NCBI RefSeq assembly: GCF_030116705.1
Contig: NZ_JAOTIK010000001.1
Location: 2,820,001-2,884,000, forward strand
Direction of reading: 5' to 3'
Length of the DNA stretch: 64,000 nucleotides
Source: Streptomyces sp. ML-6
GTDB taxonomy: Bacteria; Actinomycetota; Actinomycetes; Streptomycetales; Streptomycetaceae
Position numbers and translations under genes: made by a program. The notes below the pieces were generated by a model. The model was not told the origin of the DNA and made no database searches. It saw only the letters and a list, made by a program, of their open reading frames with translations. Shown here piece after piece: positions 8,484 to 17,644 of the stretch; within the stretch, counting starts at the first letter, position 1; each line of letters starts with the position of its first letter.

Positions 8484-9866
8484 CTAAACGGCGGGGATCT
8501 CCGAGGAGCGGACCAGGGCCAGCACCTCGTCCCGCACCGCTGCCATCGTCCGTTCGTCGCGGGCCTCCACGTTCAGGCGGAGCAGGGGTTCGGTGTTGGA
8601 GGCGCGGAGGTTGAACCACCAGTCCGGTGCGGTGACGGTCAGGCCGTCCAGGTCGTCGGTCGTGATCCCGTCGCGGTCCGCGAAGGAGGCGCGTACCGCT
8701 GCCGTGCGGGCCCGCTGGTCGGCGACCGTGGAGTTGATCTCGCCGGAGCCGGCGTAGCGGTCGTACCGGGCGACCAGGTCCGACAGGGAGCCCGGCTGCC
8801 CGCCCAGCGCGGCCAGCACGTGGAGCGCGGCCAGCATGCCCGTGTCGGCGTTCCAGAAGTCGCGGAAGTAGTAGTGCGCGGAGTGTTCGCCGCCGAAGAT
8901 CGCACCGTGCTCGGCCATCTCCGCCTTGATGAAGGAGTGGCCCACGCGGGTGCGGACCGGGGTGCCGCCGTTCTCGCGGACGACCTCGGGAACCGAGAGC
9001 GACGTGATCAGGTTGTGGATGACGGTGCCCCGGCCGCCGTTGCGGGCGAGTTCCCGGGCCGCCACCAGGGCCGTGATCGCGGACGGGGAGACGCCCTCGC
9101 CCCGCTCGTCGACGACGAAGCAGCGGTCGGCGTCGCCGTCGAAGGCGAGGCCGAGGTCGGCGCCCTCGGCCACGACACGGGCCTGGAGGTCGACGAGGTT
9201 CTTCGGGTCGAGGGGGTTGGCCTCGTGGTTGGGGAACGTGCCGTCGAGTTCGAAGTACATCGGTACGAGGTCGACGGGCAGGTCCGCGAAGACGGTGGGG
9301 ACGGTGTGGCCGCCCATCCCGTTGCCCGCGTCGACGACGACCTTCAGCGGGCGGATCGACCCGAGGTCGACCAGGGACAGCAGGTGGGCGGCGTAGTCGG
9401 CGAGCGTCTCGCGCCCGGTGACGGTGCCGGGGGTCCCGGCCGGTCCGGGGGCGCCGGTTTCGGCCCACTTCTCGACGAGGGCGCGGATCTCCGAGAGCCC
9501 GGTGTCCTGGCCCACGGGTGCAGCGCCCGCCCGGCAGAGCTTGATGCCGTTGTACTGCGCCGGGTTGTGCGAGGCGGTGAACATCGCGCCGGGGAGGCCC
9601 AGGCTGCCCGAGGCGAAGTACAGCTGGTCGGTCGAGCAGAGGCCGATCAGCGTGACGTCCGCGCCGCGTGCTGCGGCCCCGCGCGCGAAGGCTCCCGAGA
9701 GGCCGGGCGAGGAGGGCCGCATGTCGTGGCCGACCACGATCGCGTCCGCGTCCGTCACCTCGACGAAGGCCGCCCCGAACTGCTCGGCGAGCGGTTCGTC
9801 CCACTGGTCGGGCACCACTCCGCGCACGTCGTACGCCTTGACGATCTGCGACAGATCAGCAGCCAC
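8484..9866 (-). CDS. manB: Phosphomannomutase/phosphoglucomutase
   Basis: 460 residues. It interconverts hexose-6-P and hexose-1-P, probably mannose-6-P to mannose-1-P given its neighbours. The phosphoserine loop TASHN lies at 97-101 (Ser99), the metal loop DGDADRC in the middle, and the sugar-binding GGEHSAHYYFRD and phosphate-binding RASNTEP motifs in the second half. Start is GTG 9866 (VAADLSQIVKAYDVRG), because AGGAGG lies 9 nt upstream; the extra upstream codons lack family similarity. Whether glucose or mannose phosphate is preferred cannot be told from sequence. Confidence 0.95.
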   Translation of the reverse strand: MAADLSQIVKAYDVRGVVPDQWDEPLAEQFGAAFVEVTDADAIVVGHDMRPSSPGLSGAFARGAAARGADVTLIGLCSTDQLYFASGSLGLPGAMFTASHNPAQYNGIKLCRAGAAPVGQDTGLSEIRALVEKWAETGAPGPAGTPGTVTGRETLADYAAHLLSLVDLGSIRPLKVVVDAGNGMGGHTVPTVFADLPVDLVPMYFELDGTFPNHEANPLDPKNLVDLQARVVAEGADLGLAFDGDADRCFVVDERGEGVSPSAITALVAARELARNGGRGTVIHNLITSLSVPEVVRENGGTPVRTRVGHSFIKAEMAEHGAIFGGEHSAHYYFRDFWNADTGMLAALHVLAALGGQPGSLSDLVARYDRYAGSGEINSTVADQRARTAAVRASFADRDGITTDDLDGLTVTAPDWWFNLRASNTEPLLRLNVEARDERTMAAVRDEVLALVRSSEIPAV

Positions 9867-10102
9867 GGGCCGGTCCTCCTGAGATTCCTGCGGACCGCCC
9901 AAACTACCCGGCAGCCACTCGGACGGACCGTCGGGCCTTCCGGCCGCCGCGTACGCGGAGCCGGAGGACGGCGGGGCCGGGCAGAGGCCGGGGCCCCGGC
10001 GGGGGAACAGGATTCCGACAGAGGTCAGGGCTCCGGCAGGAGTAAAGGAATACCGGCCCCCGGCGGGGATCAGAAATCGGCAGGGTCAGAATCCGGCAGG
10101 AG

Positions 10103-10480
10103 TCAGGAGTCCGGGGAGCGCAGCACCCGCAGGTGGCCGCGGCGCGCGACCTCCATCGGGTCGGCCGTCGGCGAACCGCCCCGGCCGTCGTCGGCCCCGC
10201 GGTCGTGCGGCCGGGCCGCTTCCCGTACCGCGTTGGCGAGCGCTTCGAGGTCGTCGCCGCTGGGGCGGGAGGGCGCGGAGGGGTCGGAGAGCCGGACGAC
10301 TTCCCAGCCGCGCGGTGCCGTCAGCCGCTCGCTGTGCTCGGCACAGAGGTCGTAGCAGTGGGGCTCGGCGTAGGTGGCGAGCGGGCCGAGGACCGCAGTC
10401 GAGTCGGCATAGACGTACGTCAGTGTCGCGACGGCAGGGCGGCCGCACGCGGTGCGCGAACAGCGACGTACAGGGCTCAC
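10103..10480 (-). CDS. DUF3499 family protein (four-cysteine putative zinc protein)
   Basis: 125 residues from GTG 10480. Cysteines at 7, 12, 42 and 46 (RRCSRTACG and HCYDLCAEH) look like a small zinc-binding fold. The block RPAVATLTYVYADSTAVLGP is typical of actinobacterial DUF3499. The C-terminal third is charged and probably disordered. No good ribosome site precedes this GTG, and the frame stays open to 10630, so a longer start is possible. It is the first gene of the minus-strand run leading into manB. Function is unknown. Confidence 0.8.
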   Translation of the reverse strand: MSPVRRCSRTACGRPAVATLTYVYADSTAVLGPLATYAEPHCYDLCAEHSERLTAPRGWEVVRLSDPSAPSRPSGDDLEALANAVREAARPHDRGADDGRGGSPTADPMEVARRGHLRVLRSPDS

Positions 10481-10802
10481 GATGTTGGACGGTACCGCAC
10501 TCTTGAGCGGGCTGCGACGACCATCCCCCAGGTCACCCCTTCGTGTCGCGCTGTGACGTCCGGCACAACCGCCTTCCGGGCGACCTTTCCGACCTGCGCG
10601 GGAGCGGCCCGGAACGGCCCGGATCAGCAAGGGTTCCGGTCACCATTCGGCATAAAAGTTGTCATTCGGCAGGAGTCCGGCGATCAGCAGCGGGGCCTGA
10701 AACAAGCCCTCGGTTGGCCGGATTGTTCAGGATTGGACATGCCGATGACCCGTCAGGGAGCGGCGGCCGCCCCGCCCTCCGGAGCGTTACCCTGCGTCAG
10801 TG
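10481..10802. other. Divergent intergenic region
   Basis: This 322-bp gap separates the divergent DUF3499 and zincin-like genes and probably contains both promoters. It holds a locally AT-richer patch (CATAAAAGTTGTCATTC, about 10650-10667) and copies of the short motif CGGCAGGAGTCCGG that also occurs near 10090. I see no gene and no clear promoter consensus. Confidence 0.5.
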
Positions 10803-11249
10803 ATGGACAGTCCTGTACCGCCCCGCCCGTCCCCGCCGTCTCCCCCGTCCGAGCCGCGTCCGCGCCGCCGGGACCGGCACGGCCGTGGCATGCGCGGGCC
10901 CGTCGCCCCGCCCCAGGTGCCGCTCTCGGTCAGCAGGGCGGAGAACTTCCGCGACCTCGTGCAGGACTCGGTGGAGCGGCTGGAGCGGCGCTGGCCCCAG
11001 CTGGCGGACGTCGACTTCATGGTGCTCGACGTGCCGGGGGCGCAGGAGGAGAGCGTTCCGCTGGGGCACGCGGTGTCCGCCGAGAAGGGCCGGCCCGCGC
11101 AGATCGTCATCTACCGGCGGCCGGTGGAGATCCGCACCAAGAACCGCGACGAGCGCGCCCTGCTGGTGCACGAGGTCGTGGTGGAGCAGGTCGCGGACCT
11201 GCTCGGGCTCTCGCCGGAGTCCGTGGATCCGCGGTACGGGCAGGAGTAG
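10803..11249 (+). CDS. Metallopeptidase-like (minimal zincin-fold) family protein
   Basis: 148 residues. After a Pro/Arg-rich N-terminus of about 40 residues comes the domain of the small metallopeptidase family (DUF1025-like): FMVLDVPGAQEESVPLG, IVIYRRPVEI, then LLVHEVVVEQVADLLGL. In related proteins the helix carries HExxH; here it reads HEVVVEQ, so the second His is missing and activity is doubtful. The start is ATG 10803; GTG 10800 directly before it is equally possible. Neither has a strong ribosome site. It stands alone, divergent from DUF3499. Confidence 0.75.
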   Translation: MDSPVPPRPSPPSPPSEPRPRRRDRHGRGMRGPVAPPQVPLSVSRAENFRDLVQDSVERLERRWPQLADVDFMVLDVPGAQEESVPLGHAVSAEKGRPAQIVIYRRPVEIRTKNRDERALLVHEVVVEQVADLLGLSPESVDPRYGQE

Positions 11250-11444
11250 GCCGCAGCGGGCCCGGGGACGGGAGCGGAAGCAGGAACGGGAATGGGAACG
11301 GTGGCGTGCGGGGCGACCGTTCCCGGCCCGCCCGCACACCACCGTTCCCACCCGTCGCTCCGGCCCCTCCGGGACGGTTCCGGAGGTCCCGTCCGGCCGG
11401 GAGCGCCGTAGGGCGTGTTCCGGAAGTCCCGGCCGGCCGGGGGC

Positions 11445-13007
11445 CTAGTCCCGCAGGACCGAGAGGTCCTGGACGGCCTCGGGCACCTCGACCGTTCCGC
11501 CGTCGTCCGGCAGGGTCTGCACGGTGAACATCTTGATGCCGCCCTGCATGATGGTGAGGGTGCGCGCGGCGTGGACCGGGCCGCCCGACTCCGTCTCCAC
11601 CGTCAGGGCGTAGCCGCCCTTGAGGCCGGACGGCACGGGCGGGACGACCCCGAGTGTCGTGCTGCCCTTGACCGTGTACTTCTTGATGACCTTTTCGCCG
11701 CCCCCGCTGCCCGCCGATGCGGTGACCTTCACCGTGGCGTCGGCTCCCGGGGCGGTCAGCGAGAGCACCGAGCCCTCGGAGCGGTTGTCGGCCACCGTGG
11801 CCCGCGCGCCCACCGGGGCCGTCGCCGGGATGTAGCCGACCTCCTGCTTGTCGCCGGAGCCGCGGACCACGCGCAGCGCGGCGACGACCGGGGTGCCCTT
11901 CCCGCCCTTCTCCGGGGCGAGCAGCAGGGAGCCGGGCTCGCCCTTGGTGAGGTCCTTCAGGTCGAGGCTCGCGGTCATCTGCGACTTGACGTGCAGTCCG
12001 TCGTTCCCGGCCGGGGTGATCGCGCCGGTCTTGCCGAGCAGTTTCACCTTCAGGTCGGCGTCGTCGTCGCCGGGCGCGAAGGCCACGAGGTGCACCGAGG
12101 TGGCGTCCTCGGGGATGCCGGGCATCACCAGGGTGCCCGTCGGGGTGGTGGAGGCGGCCAGCCAGTCGCTGCCGGTCTTGTCGTCCGCGGCCCTGACGGC
12201 GGCCCCGAGGCGCCCGGTGCGGGTGGTGACGTGGGCGGTCACGTCGTCGACGGCCTCGCTGGTGAGCGTGGAGATGAGGACCGGGACGCTGGACCGGGCG
12301 GGCACCGTGATGCCCTCGCCGACCTCGGACTTGAGTGAGCCCTCGGGCCCGTAGAGCTCGATGTCGGCCACGGCCGCGGTGTCGTCCGGGTTGGTCAGGT
12401 GGACGTAGTCCTGGCGGGACTTCGCGGTGCTCACGGCCGGGAACCAGAAGTCCGTGTCGGGGACGGTGCAGCTGACGCCGAGCAGGCCGCGCCCCTCGCC
12501 CGCCTCGACCATGGTGGTCTGCTGGGCGCTCCAGCCGGGGGCCAGGCGGCCGGTGGCGGTGCCGACCAGGGCCGGGGTGTCGGCACCGGACTCCTCGGCG
12601 ACGGCCGGTTTGCCGGGCTCCTTGAGGGAGACGACCGGCTTCCCGGCGCCCGCCTCCTTGTCGTCCTTCTTCTTCCCCTTCTCGTCCTTCTTGTCGCTCT
12701 TGTCGTCCTTCTTGTCGCCCTCGCCCTCGTCGTCCGTGAGTTCGGACGTCGCGGTCGGGGTCAGTTCGGCCGTGCCGGCCTCGCCCGCGCCGTCGCCCGC
12801 CGGGGTGAAGGAGGTGTAGGTGGTCTCCGAGAGTTCCGAGAGGCCGGGGGCCGGGCAGAGCAGGGTGGACCGTTCCACCGGCAGTCGCGCGGCGGTCGCC
12901 GCCTTGGCGGTCTCCCCGTCGCCGGGCGCGGTGAGCACGGCGAATCCGGTGACGGCGGCGAGGGCGACGGTGCCCGCGATGAGGGACAGGCTGCTGGTGG
13001 ACTTCAC
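11445..13007 (-). CDS. DUF5719 family secreted or membrane-anchored protein
   Basis: 520 residues. It begins at GTG 13007 (VKSTSSLSLIAGTVALAAVT), giving an N-terminal hydrophobic anchor or signal. Residues about 85-125 are a highly charged Lys/Asp/Glu linker. The rest is beta-rich extracellular sequence with repeated blocks (SVPVLISTLTSEAVDDVTAH, GTLVMPGIPEDATSVHLVAF) as in DUF5719. The start overlaps the stop of the glycosyltransferase gene by 4 bp (GTGA), so the two are translationally coupled and probably act together at the envelope. No catalytic motif is visible. Confidence 0.88.
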   Translation of the reverse strand: MKSTSSLSLIAGTVALAAVTGFAVLTAPGDGETAKAATAARLPVERSTLLCPAPGLSELSETTYTSFTPAGDGAGEAGTAELTPTATSELTDDEGEGDKKDDKSDKKDEKGKKKDDKEAGAGKPVVSLKEPGKPAVAEESGADTPALVGTATGRLAPGWSAQQTTMVEAGEGRGLLGVSCTVPDTDFWFPAVSTAKSRQDYVHLTNPDDTAAVADIELYGPEGSLKSEVGEGITVPARSSVPVLISTLTSEAVDDVTAHVTTRTGRLGAAVRAADDKTGSDWLAASTTPTGTLVMPGIPEDATSVHLVAFAPGDDDADLKVKLLGKTGAITPAGNDGLHVKSQMTASLDLKDLTKGEPGSLLLAPEKGGKGTPVVAALRVVRGSGDKQEVGYIPATAPVGARATVADNRSEGSVLSLTAPGADATVKVTASAGSGGGEKVIKKYTVKGSTTLGVVPPVPSGLKGGYALTVETESGGPVHAARTLTIMQGGIKMFTVQTLPDDGGTVEVPEAVQDLSVLRD

Positions 13008-16000
13008 TCGGACTCGCCTCGCGATGCGTTGCCGGTCGGCCACGGGTTCTGGCCCGGGGCAGGGTTCTCGTCGGGGTTCTGCGGGGCGTACGGGGCCGGG
13101 TGGCCGCCGCCGCCCTGGTCGTAGTGCGCCGGGGACGCGTACGTGCCGGTCTGCGGGTCGTACTGCTGCTGTTGCTGCTGGGCGTAGCCGTACGGGTCGT
13201 AGGAGTTCTGCCCGTACGGGTCGGCGGTGGCGGGTTCCTGGTGCGTGCCGTGCGCGCCGTATCCGCCGTCCTGGTACTGACCCTCCTGGTACTGGGTCTC
13301 CTGGTACTGGGTCTCCTGGTACTGGGTCTCCTGGTACTGGCCGTTCTGGTACGGGCTCCCGTCGTACCCGTTGCCCGGGTACTGCTGGTAGCCGGTGTCC
13401 TGGTACTGCTGCCCGTCCCATTCGCCGTACTGCTGCTGCGGCACCGCCGCGTACTGACCGTCGCCGTCCTGCTCCGACTGCGGCTGCTGTGCGGGGGCGG
13501 GGGCGGGGTCGTACTCCTCCGCCCGCTGGGCCGGGACGTGCTCCTCCGGCGCGTGCGGTGCCTGCCCGGCGGCGGTGTCCGGGACCGGCGTGGCCTCGGC
13601 CTCGGCCTCCGCCTGGGCCGCCGCGCGCAGCCTGCGGGCCCGGCGCCCCTCGCCCGTGACCGGTTCCGCGGGGGCCGCCACGCCCTCCTCGGGCAGGTCG
13701 TCGTCGATCTCGCGGCGACGGCCCGGCAGGGCGAGGACCAGCAGGACGAGCGCCAGCGTGCACTGGGCCCAGATCCAGGCGGTGTGGGTGAACGGGGTGT
13801 CGTACGTGAGGTCCAGCGTGCCGCCCTCGGCGGGCAGCTCGAAGCCCTGGGCCCAGCCGTCGACGGTCTTGCGGGTCAGCGGCCGGCCGTCGAGCGTGGC
13901 CTGCCAGCCGGCGTCGGCGGCGTCCGCGATCCGCAGCACCCGGCCGGCCTCGCCCGCCGGGATCCTGGTGTGCGCCTCGACGGGGAGGGAGCCCACGGGC
14001 AGCTGCTCGCCGCCCTCGCCGGGCGGGACGATCATGATCCGGGCGACCTGGCGCTCCACCCGCCACAGCGCGCTGCCGTCCAGCTGGCTCAGCCGGCTGA
14101 GGCCCGGGGTCGCGTCGAGGACCCGGCTCATCTCCTTCGGGGCGCCGTCGCGGACCAGTACGTACCGGATCGCGAAGCCGCTGAGCTGGCTGCCCTGGTC
14201 GGCGCCGGAGCCCGCGACCAGGTTGGCGACGACCTTGTCGAGGTGGCTGTTGCTGCCGCCCGCCGCGGTCAGTTCGGCGTCCCCGAGGCGCGCCCCGGAG
14301 CCGCGTACCAGGGTGTACGAGACGGTGGAGGGCGAGGAGCCGCCGAGCACCAGGGTGCGCGGCTGGTCGCGGGTGGTGCTCTCCTCCGCCACGAACGCGG
14401 GCACCTGCACCGGGTCGCGGCGCTCCAGCGGTCCCCCGGCGCCGCCGATCATCCAGCTCACGGCGGCCACGGCCGGGGCGAGGGCCGCGGCGAGGGCGAT
14501 CAGCGCGGCGACGGGCTGCCGCCATCCGAAGCTGAGCTCGGCGACGCGCACCCGGGCGCCGTCCGCGCCGACCAGCGCGGCGGCGATCAGCGCGATGCCG
14601 TACACGAGGGTGGCGGGGCCGGCCCAGCCCGAGCCGTTGGCCAGGGCGGCGAAGACCATCGCGACGAGCGCGACCGTCCAGGCGGCGCGCACCGCGAACT
14701 GCCGCTCCCCGCGCAGCAGCGCGGCCAGGGCGGCGAGCACGATGCCGAACAGCAGCACGCTGCCCGCGGCCTTGGGGCCGCCGGGGCTGATGGCGAGCAG
14801 GTCGAGCGCGGAGGCCGTACCCGCGCCGATGTCCAGGCCCGCCTCGTCGAAGAAGCGGGACGGGCTGGTGAGCAGCGAGAGCGACCAGGGCGCGAGCACG
14901 AGCAGCGGGGTGCCGATCGTGGCGAGGAAGCGCAGGCCGTACGCGGTGATGTCGTCGCGGCGCAGCACCAGCACGCCGATGCCGAGGACGACGGCGAGCG
15001 GCCAGACGATGGGCGTGAACGCCATCACGAAGGTGAGGAGCAGGGTGTACGCCCAGGTCGCGCGCCAGCTGCCCCGGGCGCCGCCGGAGGCGCGCATGCC
15101 GTGTGCGGAGACGGCGGCGCGGGCGATCGGCGGGAGGAACACGGCCAGTACGGCGGTGCCGAGGCGGCCGGTCGCCAGGGCGCCGGTCGCGGCGGGCAGG
15201 AAGGCGTACGCGACGCTCGCCCAGGCCCTCAGCAGCCTGGATTCGAGCAGGGGCCGGGAGGCGAAGTACGCGGTGAGTCCGGCGAGCGGGACGGAGCAGA
15301 CCAGCAGCAGCGTGAGCGCGAGGCCGGTCGAGCCGAGGAACAGCGCGGACAGCGCGGAGAGCACGGCGAGGTAGGGCGGTGCGGTCCAGGTGCCGCCGGT
15401 GCCGACCGTGTGCCAGGCGTCCGCGTACTTGCCCCACAGGTCGGAGACGTCGCCGGGAGCGGGCAGCAGCGCGCCGCCGGTCAGCGAGCCGCCGCCGAGG
15501 AGGCCGCGGCAGGCGACGAGCGAGACGATCAGCAGGACGGCGAAGAGCACCGGGCCCGGCTTGCGGCCGATCCGCTTCAGCCTGGCGAACTGCTCGATCT
15601 CCAGGAAGTCGGCGTCGTCGCCGCCGGGGCCGGATTCCACGGCGCCGTGCCGGGAGCCGCCGGAGTCGGTGTCGGAGCCGCTGCCGAAGTTGCCGGCGAC
15701 CTGCTCGACGGTGGCGCGGACGGTGGCGCCGGGCGGCGGGAAGAGGCCGCGCAGTTCGGCCTGGTCGACGGCGCCCTTGCCGCGGGCGCGCCGGGCCGCG
15801 AGGATCCTGCCCGGCCGCAGCAGGGTGCCGAAGAGCCCGGCGACCTCGTCGAGGGCCTGGCCGGGCACCTTGCCGACGAGGTAGGCGAGGGTGCGCAGCA
15901 GGGTGCCGACGACGAGCCGGAGCAGCACCCAGGGCAGGACCTTGGCGCGTGCGTTGGCCAGCATCGTGTAGACGGCGCCGGCCTTGTCGACGCGGTGCGG

Positions 16001-16876
16001 GGAGGCGACCGAGCGTCCCGCGCAGTCGATGGGGCGGCGTTCGCGGGCGGACGCCTCGGCGTGCCGGAGGACGGCGTCGGGGGCTACGAGCACCCGGTGT
16101 CCCGCGACGTGCGCGCGCCAGCACAGGTCGACGTCGTCACGCATCAGGGGCAGCCTGCGGTCGAACCCGCCGAGCTCCTCCCAGACATCACGGCGGATCA
16201 GCATGCCCGCGGTGGAGACGGAGAGCACGGTACGGACCTGGTCGTGCTGGCCCTGGTCCTGTTCGCGCCGGTCGAGCCCGGTCCAGCGGCGCCCGCTGTT
16301 GGCGATGGAGACGCCGACCTCCAGCAGCTGCCTGCGGTCGTACCAGCCGCGGAGCTTGGGGCCGACGATCGCGGCGTGCGGGTCGGTGTCCACGACGCGC
16401 AGCATCTCGGCGAGGGCGTCGGGGGCGGGGGCGCAGTCGTCGTGGAGCAGCCAGAGCCACTGCACCGGTTCGCCGTGCGGCAGCTCCGGCATCTCGTACG
16501 CGTCGTCGCGCCAGGTCCTGCTGACGGGGTCCCAGCCGCTGGGGCGCTTCAGGTACGGCAGCTCGTCGGCGGAGAGGACGCCGGCCGTGCGGACCGCCTC
16601 GTCGACGGCGGTGCCGAAGCTCGTACGGCGCGCGAGGTGCAGGACGCGTTCGTCGCCGAGCGCCTCGGTGACCAGTTGCGCGGAGTCGTCGGCGCTGCCG
16701 GTGTCGGCGGCGACGACGTTCTGCACGGGACGTTCCTGCCCGAGCAGTCCGGCGAGCGCGTCGGGCAGCCAGCGCGCTCCGTCGTGGGAGACGAGCACGG
16801 CGGTGACGACGTGCCGGGGGAACTCGGGGGCGGCGGCGGCCGCGTACGGCGCCGCCGATTGGCTGTGCACGGACAT
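13004..16876 (-). CDS. Large membrane glycosyltransferase, family 2
   Basis: 1290 residues. Residues about 20-300 form a GT2 domain: VVTAVLVSHDGARWLPDALA, then VVAADTGSADDS, LLHDDCAPAPDAL with its acidic pair, and RDDVDLCWRAHVAGH. From about 430 to 1090 there are many membrane helices and large loops. The last 200 residues are Gln/Tyr/Pro-rich, with a tandem YQETQ array. It likely transfers a sugar from an activated donor during cell-envelope polymer synthesis, with substrate unknown. Start is ATG 16876. It is coupled to the DUF5719 gene downstream. Similar genes sit close to whiB in other streptomycetes. Confidence 0.9.
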   Translation of the reverse strand: MSVHSQSAAPYAAAAAPEFPRHVVTAVLVSHDGARWLPDALAGLLGQERPVQNVVAADTGSADDSAQLVTEALGDERVLHLARRTSFGTAVDEAVRTAGVLSADELPYLKRPSGWDPVSRTWRDDAYEMPELPHGEPVQWLWLLHDDCAPAPDALAEMLRVVDTDPHAAIVGPKLRGWYDRRQLLEVGVSIANSGRRWTGLDRREQDQGQHDQVRTVLSVSTAGMLIRRDVWEELGGFDRRLPLMRDDVDLCWRAHVAGHRVLVAPDAVLRHAEASARERRPIDCAGRSVASPHRVDKAGAVYTMLANARAKVLPWVLLRLVVGTLLRTLAYLVGKVPGQALDEVAGLFGTLLRPGRILAARRARGKGAVDQAELRGLFPPPGATVRATVEQVAGNFGSGSDTDSGGSRHGAVESGPGGDDADFLEIEQFARLKRIGRKPGPVLFAVLLIVSLVACRGLLGGGSLTGGALLPAPGDVSDLWGKYADAWHTVGTGGTWTAPPYLAVLSALSALFLGSTGLALTLLLVCSVPLAGLTAYFASRPLLESRLLRAWASVAYAFLPAATGALATGRLGTAVLAVFLPPIARAAVSAHGMRASGGARGSWRATWAYTLLLTFVMAFTPIVWPLAVVLGIGVLVLRRDDITAYGLRFLATIGTPLLVLAPWSLSLLTSPSRFFDEAGLDIGAGTASALDLLAISPGGPKAAGSVLLFGIVLAALAALLRGERQFAVRAAWTVALVAMVFAALANGSGWAGPATLVYGIALIAAALVGADGARVRVAELSFGWRQPVAALIALAAALAPAVAAVSWMIGGAGGPLERRDPVQVPAFVAEESTTRDQPRTLVLGGSSPSTVSYTLVRGSGARLGDAELTAAGGSNSHLDKVVANLVAGSGADQGSQLSGFAIRYVLVRDGAPKEMSRVLDATPGLSRLSQLDGSALWRVERQVARIMIVPPGEGGEQLPVGSLPVEAHTRIPAGEAGRVLRIADAADAGWQATLDGRPLTRKTVDGWAQGFELPAEGGTLDLTYDTPFTHTAWIWAQCTLALVLLVLALPGRRREIDDDLPEEGVAAPAEPVTGEGRRARRLRAAAQAEAEAEATPVPDTAAGQAPHAPEEHVPAQRAEEYDPAPAPAQQPQSEQDGDGQYAAVPQQQYGEWDGQQYQDTGYQQYPGNGYDGSPYQNGQYQETQYQETQYQETQYQEGQYQDGGYGAHGTHQEPATADPYGQNSYDPYGYAQQQQQQYDPQTGTYASPAHYDQGGGGHPAPYAPQNPDENPAPGQNPWPTGNASRGESE
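13271..13354. repeat. 15-bp coding tandem repeat (YQETQ-type pentapeptides)
   Basis: CTGGTACTG recurs exactly every 15 bp at 13271, 13286, 13301, 13316 and 13331, and a variant (CTGGTACGG) follows at 13346. On the minus strand it encodes QYQET-type pentapeptides in the C-terminal tail of the glycosyltransferase. Being in frame, the array can vary in length without breaking the gene. Confidence 0.85.
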
Positions 16877-17644
16877 CGAGGTACGGGCCCTCCGGCCGGA
16901 TCCGGGGGAAGTCCCCCGGGGGCTGCATCGGTGTACACGCGCGCTCCGTCAGGGCGTTGGCGCGTCTCGGACGGGGCCCCACACTAACGGTACGGACCAC
17001 CACGGCGGCGCCGAGCGCTCGAACGGGGCCCGGTGCGAGGGCTGCGGAGCCCGGTGGCGGGCGCTGACCAGGGGCGGACCGGGGGCGGCGGAGGCCGGGC
17101 GGGGACGGGCCGGGGGCCGGGCATGGGCCGGGGGGCCAGGCATGGGCCGGGGGCCGGGCATGGGCCGGGGGCCGGGCATGGGCCGGGGGGCCAGGCATGG
17201 GCCGGGGGGCCAGGCATGGGCCGGGGGGCCAGGCATGGGCCGGGGGGCCAGGCATGGGCCGGGCACGGCGATGGCCCGTCGCCTGCGGGCAAGGTGCAGA
17301 CGACGGACCATGGCCGGTCGCGGTTCGCTGTTCACGATTCGGGGCCCGGGGTTCGGGGCCCAGGGTCCGAACCCGGGGTGGAGTCGCGGAGCCGTGCGTG
17401 GAATCCCGGAATCCGGACCTTCGGGTGTACGGCCGGTCCGGCCGGTCCGGCCGTTCAATCGTCCGGTCGTACGCGGTCGTCCGCGGAGGTTGTTGTCTCG
17501 GACGGGGCGTCCGCGGGGTGGTCCGCCCGCTGTGGCGGGCCGGGTGCAGGGGACGGCGGGCCACCCGCCCCGCCGTTCCGCTCGTCCCGCCGTTCCGCTC
17601 GTCGCGGGGCGGGCTCCGTCTCGTCTCGTCGCGGGGTTCCGCGA
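16877..17644. other. 768-bp gene-free region with repeats
   Basis: The region between the glycosyltransferase start and the whiB stop holds no credible gene. Open frames here, on both strands, exist only because GC-rich repeats lack stops. Contents: the 19-bp array at 17121, GCCGGTCC repeats near 17431-17455, and a CGCCGTTCCGCTCGTC duplication near 17569-17603. The glycosyltransferase promoter must lie near 16880-16990. Confidence 0.6.
17121..17263. repeat. Minisatellite of 18/19-bp units, eight copies
   Basis: GCATGGGCC occurs at 17121, 17140, 17158, 17176, 17195, 17214, 17233 and 17252. Two unit types are present: 19 bp (GCATGGGCCGGGGGGCCAG) and 18 bp (GCATGGGCCGGGGGCCGG). Units are nearly identical, so the array is young or homogenised. 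There are no spacers, so it is not a CRISPR array. Confidence 0.95.

Noticed and set aside
9867..10102. Coding potential in the manB-DUF3499 gap
   Set aside because: Only short degenerate CGGCAGGAGT-type repeats are present, with no ribosome site or biased frame.
13008..16124. Upstream extension of the DUF5719 frame to more than 1500 residues
   Set aside because: The extension is Arg/Pro-rich shadow sequence within the glycosyltransferase. The coupled GTG at 13007 followed by a signal-like helix is the real start.
13100..16987. 1295-codon open frame antisense to the glycosyltransferase
   Set aside because: It is a GC-bias shadow: the opposite strand carries a clear GT2 protein with membrane helices, while this frame is Gly/Arg/Glu-rich with no motif.
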